Made by a program: the position numbers and the translations under genes
The notes under the pieces: generated by a model
Databases searched by the model: none
The model's input: only the letters and a program-made list of their open reading frames with translations
What the model was told of the DNA's origin: nothing
In this document: positions 32,369-43,031 of the stretch, piece by piece
Position numbering within the stretch: the stretch's first letter is position 1
Layout of the letters: every line of letters starts with the position of its first letter
Source: Penicillium oxalicum
Taxonomy: Eukaryota > Ascomycota > Eurotiomycetes > Eurotiales > Aspergillaceae
Length of the DNA: 64,000 bases
NCBI RefSeq assembly: GCF_001723175.1
Contig: NC_064650.1
Span: forward strand, 3,658,001 to 3,722,000
Reading direction: 5' to 3'

Positions 32369-33301
32369 CTATTTGATCTTCTTAGCCTTAAGCTTGATGG
32401 TCTCTCCGTTAACGAAGATACCCTTGCCCTTGTACGGCTCTGGCCGTCTCCACTCGCGAATCTCCGCGGCAAACTGCGTTACTTTACGCTTGTCCACACC
32501 CTCGAGGAGAATACGAGTGGGCTGGGGCGTGCTGGCCTTGATTCCCTCCGGAACACCCAGCTCAATTGGGTGCGAGAAGCCGACCTTGAGCGAGACGAAT
32601 TTCTGACCGGGATAGGTGGCGGTCACGGTAGACGCCTTGTCTTCAATGGTGGCCCTGTAACCGACACCGACCATACTGAGAATGCAGATGTGACCCTCTG
32701 AGACTCCGGTGATGTGATTCTGAAGAAGAGCGCGCATTGTGCCTGAAGTGGAGATGGAGATGTTTGTTAGATAACCGGTGCTTTTTCTCTCTCAATCGAT
32801 CTGAGATGTTGGTTTGTATGGCCAATTGCGTGGAATATAGTACTTACCCCACATGGCGCGCTGGTGAGGTTCCTCGGCGTCGTCAACGCTGACGGTAGCC
32901 TTCAAACTGGCAGCATCGTAGTTGACAGTTAAGAACGAGGGAATGGTGATAGACATCTCGCCTGCATCGTCGAAATACGTCAAAAGTCAGCCTAGCTCCG
33001 GCCAAAGTCCTGTCCCCATGTGTCCAAACATACCCTTGGGGCCCTTGATCTGAGCCGAGTACTTGGGTATATCCTTTCCACGAACTTGCATCACCGACTT
33101 GGGGAGGTCGACCAGATTGAACGACACCTCCGGGGGCACGGAGATCGGGGCGCCGCCGACACGGGATTGCATCGGCGTTGTGGTCGAAAAGCATTGTGTG
33201 CGAGCTGGAGAGAATGCCGGTGTAAGGAAAAGAGGAAGGGTACTGCGCTGGAAAGGCTCACGGAGGAGCTGTCGCGCGCAGCGCTGAGGAAGACACGCCA
33301 T
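32369..33301 (-). CDS. Mitochondrial ribosomal protein uL6m
   Basis: Large-subunit protein L6 of the mitochondrial ribosome. Three exons (33034-33301, 32848-32961, 32369-32742) with introns of 72 and 105 bp give about 251 residues. An N-terminal Arg-rich presequence (MACLPQRCARQLLREPFQRS) targets mitochondria. The L6 repeats follow: second-exon residues EMSITIPSF and the late segment with GVGYRATIEDK, then the typical PEPYKGKGIFVNGETIKLKA ending in KKIK. Both splices restore the conserved KGEMS and MWGTMRALL junctions. Confidence 0.93.
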
Positions 33302-34319
33302 GTCTTTTTTTTCGGTGATTTGATGATGTTTGGACCTACTTGCGCTGCAGCTTGGATTTTGTCGGAGTAGATTGCGGGCCCCGACCGAGTGAGATTATCA
33401 CGTGATGTGAAATTCCACTCGGACTGGGTAGGCTCGCGAGTTGCCGGGGGGGGGGCCTGAGGAATATGGTGTCTTGATGGAGAGTCCAGCACTTGAGTGG
33501 CCATCGGATGGTTAAATCACGGGACCATTCAATCGCAGCCGAGCACTATCACATTTTCTTACAGCTCCTTGCAGTTATACATTACCATGAAAATGTCTCT
33601 GCGGGATTAGAATTTCCAAAAATCAAGCACTTCTCCTGGTCAGAATCATTGACCAGTCGAATAATTCTGTATCCTCCTCGATAATCAACGGCTTTTGCCA
33701 AAAAAAAAATCGAGAATCTCATGGGCTGTTTCGTCAAGTACAAAATCTCCGCGACAGTGTACCTGGTCCGGAGCCACAGTCAATGACTTTGGCCAGTTGG
33801 TAGTAATGCGTCTCTGAGAATGACCGTGCATCGATCAACAGCTCAGGAGAAGGGTTTCCTGTGGCCTAGTTGATTCTACATAGATTGGCCTACCCACACA
33901 TGGGGGAGCATGAAACAGAATGATGAAACGAGAGGGGGCAAACAGCCGATGAATAACTTTACCTCTGAGTCTCCACAGCATACCATGAAAAGTTGATCCT
34001 GCAACAAAGCTGGGCGTCTGGTCCTTGCTAACAAAATACGGTGGTACCCTTTTCATTGGGTCATACAGTTGCTAGAGAACACATGGCCATCAGTCCTACA
34101 GTACAACTACTTACCACCTTTGCTTTTGATGCTTCATGTAGGGATTTCCTGGGCACTGTGTCGATCTCGACTCGGCCATTACAATTCACTTCAGGGGCCT
34201 GGACAGCATGTCTGTACAAGAGGTAATCGTGGTCATATTCGGGTCATTACATTCGTTATAGGGGGTGATTATGTACTTCGGGGGTGATGGATGGATCTCG
34301 GTGATGGCCCATCCGACCG
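33302..34319. other. Intergenic, mrpl6 upstream / ctr downstream
   Basis: A run of nine or more G at 33447-33456, an A-run near 33700, no recognisable coding frame. Frames at 33493-34056 have no domain. Confidence 0.55.
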
Positions 34320-34920
34320 TCACCCACAACATACAGTCGTCTCCTCCACACCCTTGGAGTCCGGCAGCGTTTCTTCCCCAATTGTCACCACCATCCAATC
34401 GCAGAAAAACTTGCCGAGTCCAGCACCGACAAAGATACAAATGATCACATAGACATTGAAGTACATGGCCAATAACATGACGATGTATGCACCACCAAAG
34501 GTCAGCGCGTGGATGATCGATCGGGCCAGTTGCTGCAACGGCGTCGCGCGAAACTTGAGCCCCACCGGGGGGCCGCGGGTCACGCAATCGGTCCGCTTGG
34601 CGGCCAACACTGCGGCTTGGCGCCGGAATTGGCGCTCCAAAAGAAGATCGTACTCTTTGCCCATGCGGCGAAACGCCTCCACCAGCATGACCAGCAGAAT
34701 GACGCCGATGCAGGTCGCAGCAAACATGCCACCGTTTTTGATCTGCCACCCCGTAGATAAGAAGCAGGCATCAATGGTGTACCAGTTGAACAGCATCTGG
34801 AAAGTTCAGCGTTAGCGGGTAAAAGTCGGCAGAATTCTCCCGTCTCGGATCAGGCTTGGCACTCACCGAGATTTTGCACTCAGGGCCGGAGCCCTGGGCG
34901 CCCATGTCCATGCCGTGCAT
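34320..34920 (-). CDS. Ctr-family high-affinity copper transporter
   Basis: Two exons (34867-34920, 34320-34796) across a 70 bp intron give about 176 residues. The N-terminus MHGMDMGAQGSG supplies a short Met cluster to gather Cu(I). Three membrane helices follow; the second holds MLLAM (125-129, the MxxxM copper path) and the third GAGLG (142-146, the GxxxG packing motif), the diagnostic features of Ctr trimers. The C-terminus ends in Cys-Cys-Gly, a copper hand-over motif. It imports Cu(I) across the plasma membrane (or vacuole, as in Ctr2). It is divergent from a metalloreductase that would produce Cu(I). A. fumigatus CtrC-like is the best guess. Confidence 0.92.
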
Positions 34921-35158
34921 CGTGGAGAAGGAAAGGGGGACTCGCGCTTGCGTGGAGAATTCAGCGCGGTCAACCGGGGGATGATGGCAAGTTGATAAGG
35001 TTGTCTTTCAACAGTCCTTCCACGTCTTCGGCAGGCAGGAACTTGGAGGACGGGGTCCTAATGAGATCTTATACATTCCAGATTTGGACCGTCATGTCCT
35101 GGAGCCCAGCCTCGGCGATTACCGGAAGTGGAGCCGTTCTCCGCTCTTTTGTTGGAAA

Positions 35159-35166
35159 TCTGCTCA
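35159..35166 (+). promoter_or_regulatory. Putative Mac1/AceI-type copper-response element (TCTGCTCA)
   Basis: Matches the TNTGCTCA consensus reported for the A. fumigatus copper regulator Mac1 and resembles the yeast Mac1 site TTTGCTC. About 240 bp upstream of the ctr start and 356 bp upstream of the reductase start. Binding is inferred. Confidence 0.6.
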
Positions 35167-35234
35167 ATTGCGCGCAAATTGTCGTGGGGACTTGCTCGTG
35201 TATCGTCTTGAGTACCCCCCCAAGCTCCCTCAAA

Positions 35235-35242
35235 TGTGCTCA
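35235..35242 (+). promoter_or_regulatory. Putative copper-response element (TGTGCTCA)
   Basis: Second, exact TGTGCTCA copy in the same promoter, 68 bp from the first and 280 bp upstream of the reductase start. Paired sites are usual in Mac1-controlled promoters. Confidence 0.65.
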
Positions 35243-35521
35243 TCTTCACCGTGCAGGATCGTCCCGGAGATATTGGGCGAATGATTGATCTGCTGAAGAA
35301 GCTCTTCCCGGTTCCGGGAGGTTTTGTCACACGTATAACAAGCATCCTGGTACCTCCCTCTATCCTGAGTGCAAAGTACTTCACATCTCACAAGCCTATA
35401 AGCATCTTAATTGGTGCCAGGGTCTCTTGATGAACGATCACTTCCCCCAGTCAACATCCGAGCCCTAGATATTACCAAAATCGTGCAAATTGACTCACAA
35501 GCTGGACGGAACGAAGGCACG

Positions 35522-37459
35522 ATGTCATTTCCTAAACTAGATGCGCGGCACATCCAAAACTTCACCGCCGCCAAAACGCTCGAACACCACTGGGGTTATG
35601 CAGATCGCGCAATCCCTTGCACGAACGATCCCGGCTCATGCGCTTATCTGGACCTTGTCTACTCCTCCCATGACCGAGGTATGCTGTACAGCGGCATCGT
35701 CTGGGCCACCATTGTTGGAATTCTTTTCATATGGGCTCTTTTGCGTCAGTTCAATCGGCCACAGACCACGCCAATGTCGAGCAGGCCTCGCCTGGCGGGA
35801 TTTCGCAAACTGCATGTCACCCTCGCAGTTAGCGCTCGGAAATACCTCCTCCCTGATGGAGCTCGCTGGATTTTCGGACGGACAAGTCGCCTCCAAATCT
35901 CTGTCCTCGCGGCTCTGGCGGGCTATCTGCTCGTCTTCACCTTTGTGGGTATGACCTACCAAACATGGGTCACGCCTGTGTCGGGGAAGAAAGACCTCTA
36001 CAACACACGCTCGACGATCGGCCCCTGGTCTGATCGAATTGGAACTCTGGCATATGCCCTGACCCCTTTGTCAGTGCTGTTGAGCAGCCGCGAGTCCTTT
36101 CTCTCGGTGATTACCGGCCTGCCTTACCAATCGTTCAATTTCCTGCATCGCTGGCTGGGCTACATCATCTTCGTACAGGGATCACTTCATACGATTGGCT
36201 GGTGCGTCGTAGAACTCAAAATGTACCAACCGCAGCCCACCGTGGGCATTGCGTGGATCACACAAACCTACATGATCTGGGGCATTGTCGCCATGGCCCT
36301 GCTACTCCTGCTCTTTGTCCTGAGCACCCCATGGGGCATCAGAATGACGGGATATGAGACCTTCCGCAAGCTTCATTACGTTCTCGCCATGGTGTACATT
36401 GGCGCTTGTTGGGGTCACTGGGAGCAATTGAGGTGCTTTATGATCCCGTCCCTGATATTCTGGTTCCTTGACCGTGCAGCACGTCTGGTTCGTACAGCTA
36501 TTCTACACTATCACCCGTACGAAGGCCAAGGCATGTTGGGATTCAAACCTCTAGAGGCTGAAATTACCCGCTTCCCGGATGAGGAATACGGCGATGTGCT
36601 TCGACTGGATCTCGAAAACAATCAGGAACCGTGGGTCATTGGCCAGCACTACTTTTTGTGCTTCCCGCAGAGTAGCGTCTGGCAGTCACATCCCTTCACA
36701 CCTCTCAATGCCCCCGAGGTTGTCAAAGGCAAGGTGAAACATTCTTACATCATCAGAGCAAAGTCTGGAGAAACCAAGAAGCTTGCCGACCGTGCTGCCG
36801 CTGGTACCATGTCCATGCCTGTGATTTTGGCCGGTGGTTACGGCGAGGCCATTGACAAGGGGTTGGATCCTAGCACAAACATCATCTGTATCGCTGGCGG
36901 TACAGGAATTACCTATGTCTTACCACTTCTCCTAAGTCTGGCTCAACAAGCTCCCTCCCCTGAGCGAAGGATTGACTTGGTGTGGGTGATGAGACATGCC
37001 AGCAACGTCGAGTGGATCCGTCCTGAGTTGGACATTCTTCGTGGAGCCCGAAAAACCATGAATCTGCGAATTCGAATGGTCGCAACCAGAGACACAAGCA
37101 GCGCGAACACGTCCCAAGAGAACGTCTTGCCATTGAAGCAAGACGACGAGAAGCAAATTGCCGCCTCCCAGGCAAGATTCTCAGCTCTGGGCGAGTTGTG
37201 CGATTGTGCCTTTGACGTTCCTCTCAAGCTCGGTGGCGGGTCCTCTGATCTCAGTCGACGTCCTGACCTGGGAAAGTTGGTCTCGGACTTTTTGGACAAC
37301 ACCACCGCGGGTCCAACCAGGATATACACAAGTGGTCCCGGTGGAATGCTGAGCGAGCTGCGAGATATCGTGGCAGCTTGTAATTCCCCCTCGAAAGTGT
37401 GGAAGGGACAAGAGAGATTTGACGTCGACCTGGTCTTCGATGATCGTCTCGAATGGTAG
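35522..37459 (+). CDS. Ferric/cupric-chelate reductase (FRE family)
   Basis: One exon, 645 residues from MSFPKLDARH. A short outer N-domain is followed by about seven helices with the ferric-reductase heme histidines in FLHRWLGYIIF, GSLHTIGWC and FRKLHYVLAMVY. The FAD site is SHPFTPLNAPE (about 389-399) and the NADPH site IAGGTGITYVLP (about 457-468). The C-terminal NADPH domain ends at DDRLEW. The enzyme passes electrons from cytosolic NADPH to extracellular Fe(III) or Cu(II). Divergent from the Ctr gene with copper-type sites between, so its main role may be Cu(II) to Cu(I) reduction for uptake. The frame is open 37 codons further upstream, but that part has no leader features. Confidence 0.93.
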   Translation: MSFPKLDARHIQNFTAAKTLEHHWGYADRAIPCTNDPGSCAYLDLVYSSHDRGMLYSGIVWATIVGILFIWALLRQFNRPQTTPMSSRPRLAGFRKLHVTLAVSARKYLLPDGARWIFGRTSRLQISVLAALAGYLLVFTFVGMTYQTWVTPVSGKKDLYNTRSTIGPWSDRIGTLAYALTPLSVLLSSRESFLSVITGLPYQSFNFLHRWLGYIIFVQGSLHTIGWCVVELKMYQPQPTVGIAWITQTYMIWGIVAMALLLLLFVLSTPWGIRMTGYETFRKLHYVLAMVYIGACWGHWEQLRCFMIPSLIFWFLDRAARLVRTAILHYHPYEGQGMLGFKPLEAEITRFPDEEYGDVLRLDLENNQEPWVIGQHYFLCFPQSSVWQSHPFTPLNAPEVVKGKVKHSYIIRAKSGETKKLADRAAAGTMSMPVILAGGYGEAIDKGLDPSTNIICIAGGTGITYVLPLLLSLAQQAPSPERRIDLVWVMRHASNVEWIRPELDILRGARKTMNLRIRMVATRDTSSANTSQENVLPLKQDDEKQIAASQARFSALGELCDCAFDVPLKLGGGSSDLSRRPDLGKLVSDFLDNTTAGPTRIYTSGPGGMLSELRDIVAACNSPSKVWKGQERFDVDLVFDDRLEW

Positions 37460-38408
37460 ATAACGCGGGGGATCAAACGCACAGTTAGCCCTATATTACT
37501 AGGCAGGGTGGTATTTCGGAGCATTGAAGTGTAATGGCTGGTAACCGACCATTACGGTCTCTCCTCGCCGGTCGAGGAGGCAAGATTTTATGAGGACTCA
37601 TGAAGAGACCGAGCAACGACACAGTGTCAAATACCTAATGAATGTTATGAGAGCGTACAGCATACAGATCTGAGGCCATCGGCTTGTACACATCTATGTA
37701 ATGAGTTGTGGAAGTATTTTGAATCCACCTCATGGACTTGTGCTCCTCTGGATCCATTCATCTTTTTCTTGACTCATATCGACTGACTAAATTTCAAATA
37801 TATGCACCAAGCTTCCAAATACGGAAAAGTGAAGTGCACACGACCCTGGAGTCGTAAAAGAGTTCTAGCACAAGCCTTGAATTTTTCGACGTGTCTATTA
37901 CTTGCTGGGGCCTGCTCACACTATATCTACTGTGTACGGAATCCAGAACAGCAACAATAGTCCATTTTAAGTTCGGGTTAGACAATTGCAGCGCTTCCCG
38001 CGGTTTAGAAATCTGTCGTCTCACAAGTACAGCATGACAGCGCCTACCCCTTACTGGTGCATAATGGTAGTTACGCGGCTATTCCTTTTGCAAACGCACC
38101 GGCGTTGGGATAGCCAGCGAGTTACAGTAATGTGAGTATCCGATTGGTGGGATGCTCATGCATGTCTGTGACCGTGAACTTGGAGAAGTGATAGAGATCA
38201 TGTGACTGTACCTGACTCGTGTGATCGCTTTGATCTCTCCATTTTACTATCGTTACTCATGTTCTATTTCTTCCTCGGTGACATGTAAAGTCGATTTTGC
38301 TTTGCCATGGTGCTTTTCCCGCACGCCCATTACGACTGTTCCCTGTGGACTTCTTGAAAGACCGAGAACCGCCCTCGAAGTGAGAGTCCGTCAACGCGTC
38401 TTCAAAGT
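37460..38408. other. Intergenic, no gene seen
   Basis: AT-rich spacer between tandem plus-strand genes. The frame 37794-38024 (-) is unsupported. A small inverted repeat (ctcctcgccggtcgaggag) lies at 37561-37579 just after the reductase gene and could form a hairpin in its 3' UTR. Confidence 0.5.
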
Positions 38409-39911
38409 ATGGAGCTCGAGATGCTTTACGACGATGTTGCATGGGAGCAATCCGATGATATATCTGAGACTTGGCTTCTACAATTCCTCGATATTGATGT
38501 CAAACGACCCATTGCAATGTTCATTTGGAAGCATAATTCGGGTGATGATCCTGTGTTTGCAATTCTTCGAAAAGGGTCTTTCAATATCACGTTACAAATG
38601 AAGTATACCCACAACGCAATCAACATCCGCTTCTCCCAGCCTGGCGCTATTCTCTTTCCCGAAGAAAAGACTCAAAATGAAGTTGCTGTGATGCGATATC
38701 TCTCCGATCAGACGCAAATCCCAGTTCCGTTTGTTCTTCGCTCGGGTACACGAGCAGAAAGTCCGCTCAATTTGAGTCCATTCATCATGATGAGCCATAT
38801 TGAGCACACCACGACTATTTATGATGCTCTCAATACACCAGGGTGTCCGAGTGAAAAACGGGGAAGTCTTGATCCAAACATCAACGAGAATCAACTAAAA
38901 TTGCTCTATACAGAGCTAGCAAAGGTCGTATTGCAGCTTTATCGGACAGAATTCTCTAAAATAGGGTCTCTGAACCAGGTAGATGATTTCTCTTGGGAGA
39001 TCAATAGCCGGCCGGTATCAATGAATATGAACGAGCTTGTTCGGTTAGGGACACTTCCTCGATCCAAACTTCCTAGTCTTGGTACTACCTTCAACACAAC
39101 ATCCTCATACATTGAAGCCCTCGGACAACTAAATATCCAGCATCTACTTCATCAGAGAAACGATGCAATAAAGTCTGCCGATGACTGCCGTCGGAAGTTT
39201 GTTGCCAGACAGCTTTTTCCCAAGCTCGCGAGAGAGAAAAAACTATCTCTGTCATCCCATGAGAGCGGCCCCTTCAAACTCTGGTGTGACGATTTCCGTC
39301 CCGGTAATATACTTCTCAACCACCGCATGCAGATCGCCGGTGTGGTAGATTGGGAGTTTGCATACGCGGCACCGGTGGAATTTTCACACGCACCGCCATG
39401 GTGGCTCCTCATCGAGAGGCCTGAAAAATGGTCCGAAGGTATTGAAGACTGGACTCGAGTCTTCGATCGCCGACTCAAGACCTTCCTTGCGGCAATGAAG
39501 GCGTGCGAAGATACCGATCCTCAGCTCCCAGAACAGATGCAACAGAGTTGGGATAGTGGGGACTTTTGGGTGATCTATGCTCTTCTGAATAGTTTCGCGT
39601 TTGATACGATTTACTGGCTGAAGATTGATCGGCGGTTCTTTGGGCCTACGGGGAAGGGTGAGCCGGGTGAAGCTTGGAAAGAGCGCTTGATTCTGTTGAA
39701 TGACGACCAGAGGGCTGAGATGGAAGAGTTGGTGACGAGGAAGCTTGAAGAGATGGAAACTCGAGTCTTGGCATGGGATCCAGATGAGTACACAGAAGGA
39801 TTTCGCCAGGAGTTTAAGCGAAGGAGGGAAGCTCAAGAAAAGGAGGGTGGAGAACCTCATCAGGAAACAGTCGAGGAATCTCATGAAGAAGCGAGAAGCT
39901 TGCAAGAATAG
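38409..39911 (+). CDS. Aminoglycoside-phosphotransferase-like (APH) kinase-fold protein
   Basis: One exon, 500 residues. Nucleotide-binding region FPEEKTQNEVAVMRYLSDQ and hinge ESPLNLSPFIMMSHIEH are typical of the large fungal APH family (PF01636). The catalytic loop WCDDFRPGNILLNH carries the Asp and Asn, and VVDWEFAYAAP the metal-binding Asp. A long charged helical tail (EELVTRKLEEMETRV ... EARSLQE) follows. Substrate unknown; these proteins phosphorylate small molecules and are numerous in Aspergillus. No intron needed. Confidence 0.88.
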   Translation: MELEMLYDDVAWEQSDDISETWLLQFLDIDVKRPIAMFIWKHNSGDDPVFAILRKGSFNITLQMKYTHNAINIRFSQPGAILFPEEKTQNEVAVMRYLSDQTQIPVPFVLRSGTRAESPLNLSPFIMMSHIEHTTTIYDALNTPGCPSEKRGSLDPNINENQLKLLYTELAKVVLQLYRTEFSKIGSLNQVDDFSWEINSRPVSMNMNELVRLGTLPRSKLPSLGTTFNTTSSYIEALGQLNIQHLLHQRNDAIKSADDCRRKFVARQLFPKLAREKKLSLSSHESGPFKLWCDDFRPGNILLNHRMQIAGVVDWEFAYAAPVEFSHAPPWWLLIERPEKWSEGIEDWTRVFDRRLKTFLAAMKACEDTDPQLPEQMQQSWDSGDFWVIYALLNSFAFDTIYWLKIDRRFFGPTGKGEPGEAWKERLILLNDDQRAEMEELVTRKLEEMETRVLAWDPDEYTEGFRQEFKRRREAQEKEGGEPHQETVEESHEEARSLQE

Positions 39912-40917
39912 ATTTATTGTTCTCTACCTATGGTGGGCGGTTCCGGGCTCTTGAATGGCAATACAACCGACTTTCCCTCGGGACTGTTAATTCGATTCAT
40001 AATTACTGTGGAGGTTGAGCGAAATAGATCGAGGTCATTATCTATCCAAAGTCTAATACTTGCTACTAGTCGTAGGTCAAACCCAAAAATTTGAGGAGAA
40101 TGGCTGGTGACTTAACTGGCCAGAAGATTCTACACTGTACTCTCCTTATGGTGGATGATTCCGTGGGATGCGATACCTGATGAGGTCAAATGAGGCAATC
40201 GACTGTAAGAGACTTGGGACGACTTATGGGGTTGCTCAGTGCGCTCCAGCTCACTCAGGTACCTGGGTGAGGCCTTGATCCTGACCGAAGATCGGTCCAT
40301 GACTTAATTCTGTGCTCTCTGATTCGATCTTTTATTACCGTCGACGAACTCAGACCCAGAGATGTGTTCACTCCTGACAGTGCTAGGTCTGCCTTTTTGA
40401 TAATCTCAAATGCTTGGTCTTAGTAAAATAGGATTTGGGTTCGGCTGTTTTTCAAAGAGTAGTCTGTTCGATCTTCTAGGTATTCGAGGTCATACTAGAA
40501 TTTGTAAAACTGTGGTTTTTAACGCTGAAGGCTCTTCGTGGGTCAACCTCGTGACTAGAATGCAATGAAGTGAAATCTGAAATCTTGCGTCTCTCACTTG
40601 ACACCCAGCGTCTACTTCGAGTCCACACCATCTCCCTCCCCTCCAGTGCTCAAATTTTGGGGACCATCGTTTATCCTCAGTCAGCTTTAGATTACTGCGA
40701 ATAAGCCTTTTCAGCCATCTCCGCCCTCCAGCCATAATACAAAGTATCATCAACTCTAATTCGGAGATTCTGGTTCAAAGGACCCAACCTTGTGTCTTTG
40801 CAAGCCTTTACCGGCCTCGATTCTTCTGGTGGGGTTTCTCAACAGTGAATCGAATCGGAGTGTTCAACTCTCAGCACTGCAGTTTCTTGGTGGATGGTTT
40901 CAACTCATCCATTCACA
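39912..40917. other. Intergenic, no gene seen
   Basis: 1 kb spacer before kar5. The frame 40490-40753 (-) has no domain. Nothing else read. Confidence 0.55.
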
Positions 40918-42809
40918 ATGCAAACCTCAACCGTCCATCTTCTCCTCGGTCTTGCTTTGACCGTTGCCAGCTGGGCTGGAGCTAGCTCAACTGGGCATGG
41001 TAAGAAATCGAAACGAGCAGGTCACCCTTACTTTCCTCATCTTTCAGACTGACAATTTCATTGAGAGAGCCTGATATCCCCTAAACGCCCACTGAACGAG
41101 AGCAACGTAGTCGCCAATCTTATATCTAACAACCATCAGCATGACTCGATTTTCACCCAAGCCGTTAATATCATTGAGTCTTTGAGCACCTCTTCGTCTT
41201 GCAATCGTCTCGCTGCAACCAAGCTCATGACCTCATGCCAAGAACTCGGCGGCAAGGCTAACTCTGATCCTGAGGTCAACCAAAAGCTCAACATGATCCG
41301 CTCTATCTACGCTGCCCGGTTGGCAATTTGTGAGCTTGAAGGGGCATCAACTCTCATCCCTCAACCGTGCATTGCCATCACAGCATCAATTCGAACACCA
41401 TCAACCTCGGGGTTCAGATTTCTTCGCAAACCGACTTCGCATCATCTGGATGAGAAGAAATTGCCAAAGAGGGATCTGGAACTTTGTCTGAAAGCTCTAG
41501 AATCGCGGCCTCAATGGTGGACCTCATATAGCAATAATCGCCAGAACGCAATAGTCATCTGCCAGGCATCTCGGGCTGAGACTGAAAAGGAAGAAATTCT
41601 CGGCCTCCATCATTCACTTACAGAGAGCACTATTAAGCTCAATGAGGGTCTCCAGGAAGCTCTCCATCAGGCAGAAAAGACCGCAGCTGAGCACCAGGCG
41701 TTTCTTCAGAATGTTCTGGTCCTGCAGGAACAAGCGACGAAAGAGATGGAAGAAAAGGGAACATTCATTGGTGGAGCGTTCGACAAATTGCTAAGGAAGA
41801 TAGAGGATGGGTTTGACTGTGTCGGTGCGGCAGTCACCACAACGCTCGGCAAACTGCATATGGAATCTTCAATTTTGAAGCAGGTCAGCTTATTCTATGT
41901 GCACCGGCAAAAGGATGAATTTACAACATTGACACTGTCTCAGGATCTGAAAAACAGCTCGTCCCATGCGAAAGCTCTCCATGAAATATTGCTCGCTACC
42001 CACAAAGATGTCATCACTCGAAGTCATCAAGTTGCGCAGATGCAGGTGCATGACTCAATCGTAGCAAAAGCAATGACCTCTGACCTTCAGAACTCTTTGC
42101 GGTCTTTGGCTGAGGCAGATGTGGCTCAGCTTTCTCAGCAAATGGCAATCATGGATCAAGCGCTGGTATGCTTCCATATGGTCTTTTGCACTCTAATTTG
42201 GGTGTCCCACATGCTGATGAATCAGGAATGGCTCAACAATCGCTTGATCGTTGCTATCGAACAAGAGAACAAGTTGGCAGAGGTCTGTTCTCGGGTCATG
42301 TCCTGATACAATGACGGTAGCTTAAACCGAGTGCTAATTTTACCAGCGACTCCGGGCAATGGACAGTTCTGTGAATCAAGCACAGCTAAAAGCAGAGGAA
42401 CTCCAACATACTCAGCAGCTTCAGGCAGAACAACTATTGACCCAGCAACAGACCCAAGAGTCGATCCGGTTCAACGCCCAAGTATCCCAAGCTTTGCTGG
42501 ACAAAGCCACTAACACAGCCGCCAATTTACATACTCTACTTGACGAAGCTGCGATCAAGATCAAACAAACCCCCGGTCTTCATCAGAGTGGTCTTTCGGG
42601 CTGGACTTTGTGTTTCATGATTCTTCTTCTGGTTGGCGTGCAGAATTTCAAAGCGGCTTTTGGATTGGTGTTTTTCATCTTGGGTAAGTCTGGGAAATCG
42701 TTATCAACTACTGTCACATCTCGCTAATCCAGCATGAACAGGACATTTGATCGCGACGACGATCTTTCCACTCTTCAAGGTATATCGCTCTTCGTTGGGG
42801 CCTCTTTGA
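40918..42809 (+). CDS. Nuclear fusion (karyogamy) protein Kar5/Tht1-like
   Basis: Five exons (40918-40999, 41066-42165, 42226-42282, 42347-42683, 42742-42809) with introns of 66, 60, 64 and 58 bp give about 547 residues. A signal peptide (MQTSTVHLLLGLALTVASWA) precedes SPKRPLNESN and the Cys-containing luminal region (SSSCNRLAATKLMTSCQELG) typical of PF04163. Coiled-coil stretches are rich in Gln/Glu (KAEELQHTQQLQAEQ). Two C-terminal hydrophobic helices (GWTLCFMILLLVGVQNF; AAFGLVFFILGHLIATTIF) anchor it in the ER/nuclear envelope, where the family fuses nuclei after mating. The first acceptor is the uncommon GAG. The 3' end is uncertain: reading on gives a stop at 42809, while a 46-bp GTATAT...GCAG intron would lead to a further 53-codon exon ending near 42984. 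Confidence 0.8.
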
Positions 42810-43031
42810 AGGTTCTGCTTGCAGTCTGAGAGCATACTTCTATCGCATATCTCGATACACTTAGCCCACCAACAAGTAATGGACTTGACTTTGAGTCGTC
42901 TTCTCATGGCAAGGAAAAAATTCAATTACCATTTAAGGATTTGTTGCTGGCCAAAAGGGTCTTTGATTCGCGCGGGGGTATCATGATTCTCGTATCTTGA
43001 GGCAAGTAATTTACAATGACGAGACGCGTGA

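Larger units (their letters stand above)
34921..35521. promoter_or_regulatory. Bidirectional promoter, copper transporter / metalloreductase
   Basis: 601 bp shared by the two divergent metal-uptake genes. Holds two TNTGCTCA sites (35159 and 35235) and a GATA-type TGATAAG at 34993. The layout suggests common control by copper status. Confidence 0.7.
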
